Shown here one piece after another: positions 53,679 through 62,382 of a DNA stretch of 64,000 bases (within the stretch, counting starts at the first letter, position 1; each line of letters begins with the position of its first letter). A model generated the notes under the pieces. The model did not search any database. It saw only the letters and a list, made by a program, of their open reading frames with translations, and had not been told where the DNA came from. This stretch comes from Alphaproteobacteria bacterium (GTDB lineage: Bacteria; Pseudomonadota; Alphaproteobacteria; Kiloniellales; DSM-21159): the NCBI GenBank assembly GCA_030433005.1, contig JAUILQ010000016.1:37378-101377 (forward strand), given 5' to 3'. The position numbers were made by a program, and so were the translations under genes.

Positions 53679-55091
53679 ATGACCAGGGTCTGTGCCCTTC
53701 GAGCGACGGCGGCTCTGTCGGCCGCGTGCCGGTCCCTGCTTCTCGCGACGCTCGCGCTCGCTGCGAGCGGCCCCGCAGCCATGGCGCAGGTCGAGCCCTA
53801 TCGTCCGGCGCAGCTTGCCCAGTTCGATGGCGCGCCGGGCGCCGGGCCGCCAGGCGGCTTCGGGGGGTCCGGGGATTTCGGCCTGCCGCCCGGCTTCGGG
53901 ATGCCGGGTGGCGAACCGCAGGGCTGGCCGGCGCTCGAGTTCGACGAGCGCCTCGGCGGAACGCAGCCCTCGCTCGAGGAGATTCTGCGCGAGTTCCGGC
54001 GCGACGAGGGATGGCGCTTCCCGCAGGATCGTCCCGCCCCGGAACCTCCCGACCAGCAGTCGCCTGGCCAACAGGTTCCCGTCCGGGAAAGCCCGAGCCG
54101 CGAGGGCCCGGCGCCGGCGCTCACGCTGCGGGACCCCTACGAGGGACTGCCGGAACGCACGGTGACGCAGACTCCTCCGGTGATGGTCCTGCCCGGCAAG
54201 GACGACGAGGAGGGACCCGGGGCGCCGCGCGAGCCCCACGATCCCCGGTTCTTCATCATCGGAGACCCGCACGTCGAGCCCGCGGTCGCGCCGGTCCCGG
54301 TCGCGGCCCCGGACGGGGCCGAGGGCATCGACGGCTTCTTCGAGCTGCCCGATCCGGCCGGGCGACCCGACGAACGACGACTCGCGCTGCTGTCGATCGG
54401 GACCGTGCTGGTGGTCGCGAGCAACGCCAACGGTCTCAGCCAGGCCTGCACCGGCACGCTGCTCGGCAACGGGCTCGTGCTGACGGCCTTCCATTGCCAC
54501 GAGCCGAAGCGCGGCGACCTCTACGGCGCCTTTCGCGTGGTGACCGGCGAGATCACGGCGGCCGACCGGTCGAACGACCGCGGCGTCGCCGCGGCGCCGC
54601 TGCCGGGCCTGCCGGATTCGGCGCGGGAACTCGATTTCCTGATCCTGAAGCTCGCCGAGGAGCTGCCGCCAGGCTATCGGGCCAGCGCGGCCTCTCTGTC
54701 GCGGCGTCATCCCTGGTCGCCATTCGCCGAAGCCGAGCCCCTGGAGAGCATCCTGATCTGGGAGCGCAGCCTACCCGATCCCGCCTTCGGCAAGATGCGC
54801 TCGACAGACGACGGCTGCGTGGCTCTCGCCGGCAGCTGCAGGACGGGGCGCCCGGGCGTGCTGCACGGCTGCGACAGCACCAGCGGCTCCAGCGGCGCGC
54901 CGATCTTCCTGCGCGGCGGCCACGAGGTGGTCGCCATCCATGTCGCCGGCGACACGCCGACGAACCCTTTCAACAAGGCTGCCGATGCGCCGGGCAGGAG
55001 CAACTGCGCCCTGCCGCTGTCCGAGGTCTACGATGCCCTGGCCGCGGGCGCCGGCGATCCGCTGCTGGAGACGATTCGATGGGTCGAGTGA
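53679..55091 (+). CDS. Secreted trypsin-like serine protease
   Basis: The 470-aa protein has a signal peptide (about 1-36, ending AMAQ), a Pro/Gly-rich spacer (about 40-200) and a chymotrypsin-like protease domain: His272 in LTAFHC, Asp319 in ELDFLILKL, Ser405 in CDSTSGSSGAP. Glutamyl endopeptidase-like (V8-type) secreted proteases look like this. The long disordered spacer is uncommon. I chose 53679 because GGGGGAA lies upstream. It lies in the Tad locus but no Tad protein of this type is standard. Confidence 0.85.
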   Translation: MTRVCALRATAALSAACRSLLLATLALAASGPAAMAQVEPYRPAQLAQFDGAPGAGPPGGFGGSGDFGLPPGFGMPGGEPQGWPALEFDERLGGTQPSLEEILREFRRDEGWRFPQDRPAPEPPDQQSPGQQVPVRESPSREGPAPALTLRDPYEGLPERTVTQTPPVMVLPGKDDEEGPGAPREPHDPRFFIIGDPHVEPAVAPVPVAAPDGAEGIDGFFELPDPAGRPDERRLALLSIGTVLVVASNANGLSQACTGTLLGNGLVLTAFHCHEPKRGDLYGAFRVVTGEITAADRSNDRGVAAAPLPGLPDSARELDFLILKLAEELPPGYRASAASLSRRHPWSPFAEAEPLESILIWERSLPDPAFGKMRSTDDGCVALAGSCRTGRPGVLHGCDSTSGSSGAPIFLRGGHEVVAIHVAGDTPTNPFNKAADAPGRSNCALPLSEVYDALAAGAGDPLLETIRWVE

Positions 55092-56332
55092 GCGCTCGTT
55101 CTGCCGTCGGGCTGCCGCTGCTGGCCGGAGCGGCCCTGGTCGCCCTCTGGCCGCTGCTCGGCTGCGCCGAGGAGGCCTCCGGACCGGCGTCGATCGAGCC
55201 GGTCCAGGCGTTCGCCGACGCCAACGCGCAGCTGGTCGAGATCGTGGAGCAGCGCCTGGCGTCCGACCGCAGCGCCTATCGTCTCCAGCTCCTGCGCTAC
55301 GCGGTCACCGACCACATCCTGTCGGGCGGAGAACGGGTGCCGGCTGAAACCCTGGCGTTCGTCTCCGACTGGCGGGGACCCTCCGGCCAGGCGCCGCACG
55401 ACCAGGCGACGCTCGACGCGCTGCTGTGCCAGCCGCGCGTTCCCCACGCGCAGACGGCCGCACACAGCGCCTACCTCGCCGCGGCCTCGGCCGGCCTGCA
55501 GCGCCTGAGCAAGGAGCCGGCGGACGAGTTCGGTCCGCTGCTGGCCGCCTTGTTCAGGAGCTACGACGGCTCGATCGACGAGCCGCGCGGCGACGCGGAG
55601 ATCCGCGGCGAGGTCCTGGCGGTCTGCCGCGCGGACATCGAGAGCCACGCGGCGACCGTCTACGGCGTGCCCGGCGGCCGCGCCGAGAGCGGCTTCATCG
55701 CCGCCGCGGTCGGCCTCTACGAGGTCGTCCGGGAAGTGCTGCTTCCGGTGGCGACCGCGGGCCTGCAGGAGGTCGACCGGGCGCGCCGGGCGGCGGCGCT
55801 GCGGCGCTTCCTCGCGGCGCCCGAGAACCGGGCGCGGCTCGATGCCGCGCTGGCCGCGCTGGACGGCTACCTCGACGACCAGCTCGCCCGGGAGCGTCAC
55901 GTTCAGCTGCTGGCGGTGTTGCGCCGGCAGGCGGCGTTGCTGTCGGCGGTCGGCGATGTCTCGACGACGGCCGCCTGCGACGGCGTCGCCGAGCTGGGCA
56001 CCGACGATCCCGCGCAGGCGGCGGCCCTGCCGGCGTTCCAGAGCTGCCACGACGCGCTCTGGCATGGGCTCGATGACGCGCCGCAGGCCTACCTCGTCGC
56101 GGCTGCGCAGTACGACGGGCTCGCCGATGCCGATCCCGCCGGCGCGGTGCAGGCGGTGCGGGGGGCGATGGCCGGGCTGGTCGAGGCCTCGACCGTCGAG
56201 CTCGACCCGGCCGCACTGGTGTCGGCGATGGTGCGGCTGATCGCGGTCGCCGAGAAGCTGGAAAGCGCGACCTCTCCGGACAGCAGGCAGAAGCTGAAGC
56301 AGGCGATCGACCGCCTGCTCGACAGCTTCTGA
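55079..56332 (+). CDS. Hypothetical lipoprotein paired with the protease
   Basis: The 417-aa protein has a lipobox (LLGC, Cys29) after a short basic-hydrophobic start and then an all-helical region with about ten Leu/Ala/Arg-rich helices. It overlaps the protease gene by 13 nt, so they are translated together. A lipoprotein with a secreted protease in a pilus locus could serve as substrate, inhibitor or anchor. I recognise no family. Confidence 0.7.
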   Translation: MGRVSARSAVGLPLLAGAALVALWPLLGCAEEASGPASIEPVQAFADANAQLVEIVEQRLASDRSAYRLQLLRYAVTDHILSGGERVPAETLAFVSDWRGPSGQAPHDQATLDALLCQPRVPHAQTAAHSAYLAAASAGLQRLSKEPADEFGPLLAALFRSYDGSIDEPRGDAEIRGEVLAVCRADIESHAATVYGVPGGRAESGFIAAAVGLYEVVREVLLPVATAGLQEVDRARRAAALRRFLAAPENRARLDAALAALDGYLDDQLARERHVQLLAVLRRQAALLSAVGDVSTTAACDGVAELGTDDPAQAAALPAFQSCHDALWHGLDDAPQAYLVAAAQYDGLADADPAGAVQAVRGAMAGLVEASTVELDPAALVSAMVRLIAVAEKLESATSPDSRQKLKQAIDRLLDSF

Positions 56333-56360
56333 ACCGAACGGGCGGGCGCCGCGCGCCCGG

Positions 56361-57986
56361 CTACTCCGCGATGCGCAGATTGGAGAGCTGGGCGCCGATC
56401 GTGCGGAAGGCCGTCGCCAGGCCGGAGCCGTCGTAGGAATCGAAGTAGTGGCCGGGCGTCGTCGCGCAGGCCCGGAAGACGTCGCGGATCGCGTCCCCGC
56501 TGCTGTTGTTGGCGACCTCGAAGGTGATCGCGTAGATCACGATGCCCTCGGCCTTCATGGCGTTGCAGGTCGCCAGCGTGCGGTCGTTGAGGCGCGTGCG
56601 GGCGGTCGAGCGGTTGGTCGTGCCCAGGCGCCCGGCCGAGAGCCGCTGGTAGCCCGAGTAGTCGGTGTCGCCCGAGGGCGCATGGCCGTTGTAGAGGTTG
56701 TTGTCGCCGTCGGTCAGGATGACCACCGCCTTGTCCATCAGCGGCGCGTCGTAGTCGAGCGGCAGACCGGCCTCGGTGCTCCACAGCCCGCGCCAGCGCG
56801 GCGAGACCACGCGCCAGCCCCAGACCGCCCCCAGGTTGGTCGTGGTGCCGCCGCGGTGCCAGGAATCCATCTCGCCGATCGCCGCCTCGACGACGCTGCG
56901 CGAGGCGGACAGCGGCGTGATCGCCGGGCCGCAGCCGAGGTTCGGACCCAGGCCGTCGTTGCTGTTGGTGTTGGTCCACTCGCTCTCGTTGACGTCGCCG
57001 GGCAGGTAGGAGTTGTAGCGGCTGTCGGTGTCGCCGTCGCTGTCGAACCAGCGCTCCCAGTAGTAGGGCTCGAACGGCTCGACGGAGGGCGGGTCGTCGG
57101 TCTGGTCGCGGCCGTCGGGGCCCCAGCGCGCCTCGACGCAGCCCTTCCAGCCGTCGGCGACCAGACAGGAATCGCTGCCGTCGTCCCAGACGCCGATTCC
57201 GCTGCAGACGGCCTCGTTCACGCCGTCGCCGGCATCGAGCTCGACCGCGGCGCCGATTGCGCAGGCGTCGTGGCCGTTGTCCCAGGTGACGTTCGTGCCG
57301 TCGCAGTCGTTGTCGTCGACCTCGCTCTCCGGGAACTCGTAGGCCAGCCCGGCGAGCGCGCCTTCGGCGAGCCAGGAGGCGTTGGCACGGCCGATGTTGA
57401 CGGCCGCCGTGTAGGGCACCAGGCCGACCCAGAAGTTCGGCACGGTCTCGCGCTCGCCGTAGAGGATCTGCAGCAGCTCGCGCGCCGCCGTCTTCATGTC
57501 GGAGATGCGGCTGCCCTTCATCGAGCCGGTGTTGTCCATGACCAGCACCAGCTCGAGGCCGCGGTCGGCGCGCTCGACGACCGAGCGGCTGCTCACCGTG
57601 ATCTGCTCGACGCCGAGCACCTGCAGGAAGGTCGCCGGCACCGAGGCCGAGGCCTCGACGGTCAGCGTGCCGGCCGCCGGGTCGCCGACGATCGACAGCG
57701 GCGAGACCTGGGCGCTCATGTAGTTGTCGGGAAAGTTCGCGCGGAAGAACATCTCGACGTCGCCGTCGCGCGTCGGCTCGAAGAACACCCGGCCGCCGGC
57801 CAGCGCGGCGGCGTCGATCGACTGGCCCAGGCGCGCCTTGACCAGGTAGGCGCGGCCGGTGTCGACGGCCATGCCGGTGAAGGCGACCAGCGGCACCGCC
57901 ATGACCGCCAGGAAGACGGCGGCGGCGCCGCGCTCGCTGCGGCGGAAGGCCTCTAGGGTGCGGGCCAGGCGCGGGGGGACTCTCAT
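56361..57986 (-). CDS. tadG: TadG-like protein with von Willebrand A domain
   Basis: The 541-aa protein has the TadG start RGAAAVFLAVMAVPLVAFTG (membrane helix) followed by a VWA domain with a MIDAS site: DNTGS in LVLVMDNTGSMKG, a Thr in RGGTTTNLG, and an Asp in VILTDGDNN. Between these is a 150-residue Cys/Asp/Gly-rich insertion (about 225-375) not typical of all TadG. It is on the minus strand within the otherwise plus-strand locus. It may act as a tip or minor pilin that holds metal. Confidence 0.88.
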   Translation of the reverse strand: MRVPPRLARTLEAFRRSERGAAAVFLAVMAVPLVAFTGMAVDTGRAYLVKARLGQSIDAAALAGGRVFFEPTRDGDVEMFFRANFPDNYMSAQVSPLSIVGDPAAGTLTVEASASVPATFLQVLGVEQITVSSRSVVERADRGLELVLVMDNTGSMKGSRISDMKTAARELLQILYGERETVPNFWVGLVPYTAAVNIGRANASWLAEGALAGLAYEFPESEVDDNDCDGTNVTWDNGHDACAIGAAVELDAGDGVNEAVCSGIGVWDDGSDSCLVADGWKGCVEARWGPDGRDQTDDPPSVEPFEPYYWERWFDSDGDTDSRYNSYLPGDVNESEWTNTNSNDGLGPNLGCGPAITPLSASRSVVEAAIGEMDSWHRGGTTTNLGAVWGWRVVSPRWRGLWSTEAGLPLDYDAPLMDKAVVILTDGDNNLYNGHAPSGDTDYSGYQRLSAGRLGTTNRSTARTRLNDRTLATCNAMKAEGIVIYAITFEVANNSSGDAIRDVFRACATTPGHYFDSYDGSGLATAFRTIGAQLSNLRIAE

Positions 57987-58334
57987 CGAGCGCTCTCTCG
58001 CTCCGGGGAAAGCGCGATCTTAGGCCCGGGGCCTGTTAAGGGCCGGTGAACGATGGTTCGAGCGACGCTTCAATCCGCCTCCAAAGCGCTGGGCGTCGTC
58101 GGTCTAGAATGGTTCGAATTTCGATGCAGTTTGCTTCCGAATCGCTCGGATTCTGAGAACAAAGTAAAGGCAGTTCCGTTTCAAAAATAATCGAGCTCCG
58201 AATAAATCTAACATGGATCTATGCCGTGAATTATTCTTTCAGAGCAAGGGCATAATACTTGTCTGTTAACAGTCTTTTCATGTTTTCGCGGTCATATCGG
58301 GACATCGTCTGCACCCAACCCAACGGAGGTTTCG
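57987..58334. promoter_or_regulatory. AT-rich region upstream of flp pilin
   Basis: This 348-nt gap between the divergent TadG and flp genes has a marked AT-rich part (58090-58300). It must hold the promoters of flp-cpa and TadG. I see no certain -35/-10 pair or operator. Confidence 0.5.
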
Positions 58335-58571
58335 ATGTTCCGCACCCTCAAGCAGTTCTTCTCCGACGAATCCGGCGCCACCGCCATCGAGTACGGCCTG
58401 ATCGCCGCGCTCGTCTCGGTCGCGGCCATCGGCGCCCTGACCGCCATGGGCGGCAGCCTCGAGACCATGTTCACCAGCGTCTCGACGACGCTCGAGGAGG
58501 CCACGACCACCGCGAGCACCGACACCACCACCGACGACACCACGACCGACGACACGACCACCCCCGAGTGA
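58335..58571 (+). CDS. flp: Flp/Fap type IVb pilin with Thr/Asp tail
   Basis: The 78-aa pilin has the Flp processing site at Gly14-Ala15 followed by ATAIEYGLIAALVSVAAI. The tail is odd: DTTTD repeated twice and then DTTTP, three 15-bp units at 58521-58565, giving a Thr/Asp-rich end. Thr-rich ends can be glycosylated. The Shine-Dalgarno GGAGG lies upstream. This is the major pilin of the locus. Confidence 0.93.
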   Translation: MFRTLKQFFSDESGATAIEYGLIAALVSVAAIGALTAMGGSLETMFTSVSTTLEEATTTASTDTTTDDTTTDDTTTPE

Positions 58572-58596
58572 TCGCCGTCTAGTTCCGGTGCGGGCA

Positions 58597-58623
58597 GGGG
58601 GCGGAGCCGAGCGCTCCGCCCCC
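58597..58623 (+). terminator. Hairpin after flp (attenuator-like)
   Basis: GGGGGCGGAG (58597-58606) pairs with CTCCGCCCCC (58614-58623) around a 7-nt loop. It sits between flp and cpaA with no T-run, so it may reduce read-through and thereby keep pilin above the assembly proteins, as in other Flp loci. Confidence 0.55.
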
Positions 58624-58657
58624 GACCGCCCGATCCCAGAGAATTCCCGAGGCCGCC

Positions 58658-59170
58658 ATGCCGACCCTTCTCGCCCTTGCTGCTCTCGCTCTCGCTGCCG
58701 GCCTGCTGGTCTGGGCGGCGGCCAGCGACTTCGCGCGCTACCGCATCCCGAACGCGGCGAGCCTGGGCCTCGCGGCCGCCTTCCTGGTCTTCGCCTTCAG
58801 CCAGCCCGACGTCGGCTTTCCCTGGCTCGGCCATCTCAAGTTCGGCGCGCTGGCGCTGGCCCTCGGCCTCCTCGCCTTCGTGAAGCATCTCGCCGGCGGC
58901 GGCGACGGCAAGCTGTTCGCCGCGGTCGCGCTCTGGGCCGGGCCCGAGCGCGTCCTGCCGGCCGTGCTGCTGATCGCGCTGATCGGCGGCGTCCTGGCGG
59001 CGGCGCAGCTGCTCGCGGTGATGCAGCAGCGTGCGCGTCTCGCCGGCGGCTACCGCGCCGCCGGCCTGCCGCCGCGCAGCGCCTGGGGCAGCGCCCCGGT
59101 GCCCTACGGCATCGCCATCGCCGGCGGCGGCCTCTATGCGCTCTGGGGCCTCGCGGCCCCGCTGATCTGA
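58658..59170 (+). CDS. cpaA: Prepilin peptidase CpaA/TadV
   Basis: The 170-aa membrane protein is an A24-type peptidase: first Asp in AAASDFARYRIPN and second Asp in GGGDGKLFAAVALW, the GxGD motif. It cleaves Flp and TadE-type prepilins and stands between flp and cpaB as is standard. Confidence 0.92.
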   Translation: MPTLLALAALALAAGLLVWAAASDFARYRIPNAASLGLAAAFLVFAFSQPDVGFPWLGHLKFGALALALGLLAFVKHLAGGGDGKLFAAVALWAGPERVLPAVLLIALIGGVLAAAQLLAVMQQRARLAGGYRAAGLPPRSAWGSAPVPYGIAIAGGGLYALWGLAAPLI

Positions 59171-59180
59171 GGGGCGCGCC

Positions 59181-60287
59181 ATGTCGCTGCGCAAGGTGCT
59201 CTTCGTCCTGCTCGCCCTGGTCAGCGCCGGCGTCACGCTGCTGGTCGCGCGCCAGCTGCTGCAGGTGCCCGAGCCGGTCCAGGTCTCCGCCCCGGCGCCA
59301 ACGCCGGCGCCGGTCGAGCCGGAGCTGCGCGTCCTGGTCGCCGCGCGCGGCCTGCCGGCCGGCACGCTGATCAAGCCCGACGACCTCAAGTGGCAGGTCT
59401 GGCCGGAGGACGATCCCGAGCTGCCGAGCCTGCTGCGCGAAGGCGCGGCGAAGGCGCTCGACTACCGCGGCGCGGTGGTGCGCCGCGGCATCGACGCCGG
59501 CGCGCCGATCGTCGCCGGGCGCCTGGTCAAGCCGGGCGAGCAGGGCTTCCTGGCCGCCGTCCTGGATCCCGGCCGCCGCGCCGTCTCGGTGCCGATCAAC
59601 GGCGTCACCGGCGTCGCCGGCCTGGTCTTCCCGGGCGACCGCGTCGACCTGATCCTGACCCACACCGTGCTGCGCGCGCAGGATCCCAACCTGACCGAGC
59701 GCCGGCTCAGCGAGACCGTGCTGACCGACCTGCGCGTGCTGGCCATCGACCAGATGGTCGACGACCAGACCAGCGCGCCGCGGATCGGCAAGATCGCGAC
59801 CCTCGAGGTCCGCCCGAAGGAGGCCGAGCTGGTCGTTCTGATGGCCGAGCTCGGGCAGCTCTCGCTGTCGCTGCGCGCGCTCTCCGGCGAGGCCGCGGCC
59901 GAGCTCGAGACGCCTTCGGGGCTGCAGCCGGCGGCCGAGCGCCTGGCCCGTCTGCTCGCCTCCGCCGACCCGGCGGCGGCGGCCGAGAGCGCGGCCGAGG
60001 GCCCGCGGCTGCACGGCCGGGTCGGCGCCGCCCTGGCGGCGCTCGGCGTCACCCCGTCCGACGGCCCGAGCGAGGCCGAGCGCGAGGAGTTCGCCGCGCT
60101 CGGCCTGGCGCCGCTGCATCCGGCCGAGCGGCGGGCCCGCGAGGCCGGCGCGACGCGGCCCTACAGCTGGGACAGCGACGTCTCCGCCGTGCTGCCGGGC
60201 CCGATGGATCCCAAGGACTCCCGCCACACGGTGCGCGTCATGCGCGGGGCGGAATCCGCCGACAAGGTCTTCAACCGCGCCCGCTAG
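59181..60287 (+). CDS. cpaB: CpaB/RcpC pilus assembly protein
   Basis: The 368-aa protein has an N-terminal membrane helix, a SAF-like domain (about 45-110) with VAARGLPAGTLIKPDDL, and a CpaB-type region with ISVPINGVTGVAGLVFPGDRVDLILTHT. It helps the secretin CpaC in the outer membrane. It is followed after 23 nt by cpaC. Confidence 0.92.
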   Translation: MSLRKVLFVLLALVSAGVTLLVARQLLQVPEPVQVSAPAPTPAPVEPELRVLVAARGLPAGTLIKPDDLKWQVWPEDDPELPSLLREGAAKALDYRGAVVRRGIDAGAPIVAGRLVKPGEQGFLAAVLDPGRRAVSVPINGVTGVAGLVFPGDRVDLILTHTVLRAQDPNLTERRLSETVLTDLRVLAIDQMVDDQTSAPRIGKIATLEVRPKEAELVVLMAELGQLSLSLRALSGEAAAELETPSGLQPAAERLARLLASADPAAAAESAAEGPRLHGRVGAALAALGVTPSDGPSEAEREEFAALGLAPLHPAERRAREAGATRPYSWDSDVSAVLPGPMDPKDSRHTVRVMRGAESADKVFNRAR

Positions 60288-60310
60288 GGCCCGGCTTCGA
60301 GAGGTACCCC

Positions 60311-61687
60311 ATGCGCCGCCCCGCCATTGCCGTCGCCGCCGCCCTGACCCTGGTTCTCGCGCTGTCCGCGGCGGGCTCCGCCAGGGCCGCCAGCGGGGCG
60401 CTGCTCGAGGTCGAGATCGACAAGGGCGACGTCGTGCACCTGGCGCGCCCGGCGGCCTCCGTGTTCATCGCCAATCCCGAGGTCGCCGACGTCCAGGTGC
60501 TCTCGCCGACCCTGGTCTACGTCTTCGGCCGCGGCCTCGGCGAGACCCAGCTGTTCGCGGTCGACGGCAGCGACAACGTGCTGGCCAACCGCCGCGTCCT
60601 GGTCAGCCACAACCTCTCCGGCCTGCGCCGCGCCATCGAGGGCGCGATGCCGGGCCGCGAGATCCGGGTCGACTCGGTCGAGGGCGGCCTGCTGCTGTCC
60701 GGCGCCGTCGACTCGGCCAGCGAGGCCGCCCAGGCCGGGCGCCTCGCGGCCCGCTTCCTGCCGGGCGAAGGCGGCGAGGTGATCAACGAGATCGCGGTGA
60801 CTGGCGCGACCCAGGTCAACCTCAGGGTCCGCGTCGCCGAGGTCTCGCGCAGCCTGTCCAAGCAGTTCGGCATCAACTGGGAGAGCGCGGCCCAGTTCGG
60901 CAGCGTCTCGGCGGCGCTGGCGGTCGGCCGCGACTTCATCTCGGGCGGCCAGGCGGTGCGCGGGCCGGGCGGCGTCAACAGCCTGGCGCTCGGCTACGCC
61001 TCGGACAGCCTCGACCTCAACACGCTGATCGACGCGCTGGCCGCCGAGGGCCTGATCTCGGTGCTCGCCGAGCCGAACCTGACGGCGATGTCGGGGGAGT
61101 CCGCGAGCTTCCTGGCCGGCGGCGAGTTCCCGATCCCGGTCGCCGACGAGGACGGCGACCTCTCGGTCGAGTTCCGTCCCTTCGGCGTCTCGCTCGACTT
61201 CCGGCCGACCCTGGTCGGCAACGGCCGCATCAACCTGCGCGTCCGGCCCGAGGTCAGCCAGCTGTCCTCGGCCGGCGCCGTCTCGATCGGCGGCCTGGAG
61301 ATCCCGGCGATCGCCACGCGCCGGGCCGAGACCACGGTCGAGCTGGGCAGCGGCGAATCCTTCGCGGTCGCCGGCCTGCTGAGGAACGACGTCAACTCCT
61401 CGGTCTCCAAGTACCCTTTCCTCGGCGACCTGCCGGTGCTCGGCGCGCTGTTCCGCTCCTCGACGTTTCAGGCCGACGAGAGCGAGCTGGTGATCATCGT
61501 GACGCCCTACCTGGTGCGCCCGAGCGACGCCCGCCGACTGGTCGCGCCGACCGACAGCTACAAGCGGCCGAGCGACGTCGACCTGATCCTCAAGGGCCAG
61601 GTCCACGGCGGCCGCGACGCCCCTCCGGCCGGGGAGCAGGGCCCGGTGCGCGGCCCGGTCGGCCCGATCGGCTACCGCCTCGACTGA
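60311..61687 (+). CDS. cpaC: CpaC/RcpA outer-membrane secretin
   Basis: The 458-aa secretin has a signal peptide (1-28), an N-terminal secretin domain (LLEVEIDKGDVVHLARPAAS, ANPEVADVQVLSP), a BON-like domain, and a C-terminal secretin domain with INLRVRPEVSQLSSA and FAVAGLLRNDVNSSVSKYPF. It forms the pore for Flp pili. I chose the ATG at 60311 with a signal peptide; longer frames run into cpaB. Confidence 0.94.
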   Translation: MRRPAIAVAAALTLVLALSAAGSARAASGALLEVEIDKGDVVHLARPAASVFIANPEVADVQVLSPTLVYVFGRGLGETQLFAVDGSDNVLANRRVLVSHNLSGLRRAIEGAMPGREIRVDSVEGGLLLSGAVDSASEAAQAGRLAARFLPGEGGEVINEIAVTGATQVNLRVRVAEVSRSLSKQFGINWESAAQFGSVSAALAVGRDFISGGQAVRGPGGVNSLALGYASDSLDLNTLIDALAAEGLISVLAEPNLTAMSGESASFLAGGEFPIPVADEDGDLSVEFRPFGVSLDFRPTLVGNGRINLRVRPEVSQLSSAGAVSIGGLEIPAIATRRAETTVELGSGESFAVAGLLRNDVNSSVSKYPFLGDLPVLGALFRSSTFQADESELVIIVTPYLVRPSDARRLVAPTDSYKRPSDVDLILKGQVHGGRDAPPAGEQGPVRGPVGPIGYRLD

Positions 61688-61728
61688 GCCCGCCGCCGCC
61701 CCTCGAAGACCCAAGGAAAGCACCCGCC

Positions 61729-62379
61729 ATGTTCTTCCCGCTTCGCCCCTTCGCCTCCGGCCTGCTCGCGCTTGGCCTGCTGTCGGCCTGCGAGAGCGCC
61801 GGCATCGAGCCGCCGGCCGAGACGAAGCGGCCCGAGGTCCAGGAGCTGGTCAGCCTGCACGCCGTCCGCTTCGAGCCCGGCAGCGACCGGCTGTCGGCCG
61901 CGGAAGCGCAGCGCCTGACGCGCTTCGTCGCCGCGGTCGGGCCGCTGCCCGGCGATCCCCTGCTGGTCGAGCTGCCGGCCGGCGGCGCGGCCGACGGGCT
62001 GGCCGCGCGACGCGCCTCGGCGATCGGCGCCAGCCTCGCCGCGCTCGGTCTGCCCGTGCGCGGCGTCGCGCTGCCGGAGGCCGGCGGCGACCTGGTCCGC
62101 GTCGCGATCGAGACGGTCGCGCTGAACGCCCCGGCGGGCTGCGGGCAGTGGCGCCAGGAGGGCACGCTGGCGTCCTTCGGCAACGGCGTCTCGGACGACT
62201 TCGGCTGCGCCACGGCGGCCAACTTCGCGGCCATGCTGGAGCGGCCGCGCGACGCCCTGGAGGGGCGGGCGACCGGTCCGGCGCCGGGCGAGCGCCTGAC
62301 CCGCGGCGTGCGGCTCTACGACGCCGGCGCCCCGCTGACGCTGCCCGAGGGCGGCTCGACCTCGGAGGCGACGGAGTAG
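61729..62379 (+). CDS. cpaD: CpaD pilus lipoprotein
   Basis: The 216-aa protein has a lipobox (LSAC near residue 22) and the CpaD pattern: FEPGSDRLSAAEAQRLTRF and DDFGCATAANFAAMLERPRD. It is thought to help the secretin. It lies between cpaC and cpaE, as is usual. Confidence 0.9.
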   Translation: MFFPLRPFASGLLALGLLSACESAGIEPPAETKRPEVQELVSLHAVRFEPGSDRLSAAEAQRLTRFVAAVGPLPGDPLLVELPAGGAADGLAARRASAIGASLAALGLPVRGVALPEAGGDLVRVAIETVALNAPAGCGQWRQEGTLASFGNGVSDDFGCATAANFAAMLERPRDALEGRATGPAPGERLTRGVRLYDAGAPLTLPEGGSTSEATE

Positions 62380-62382
62380 GCC

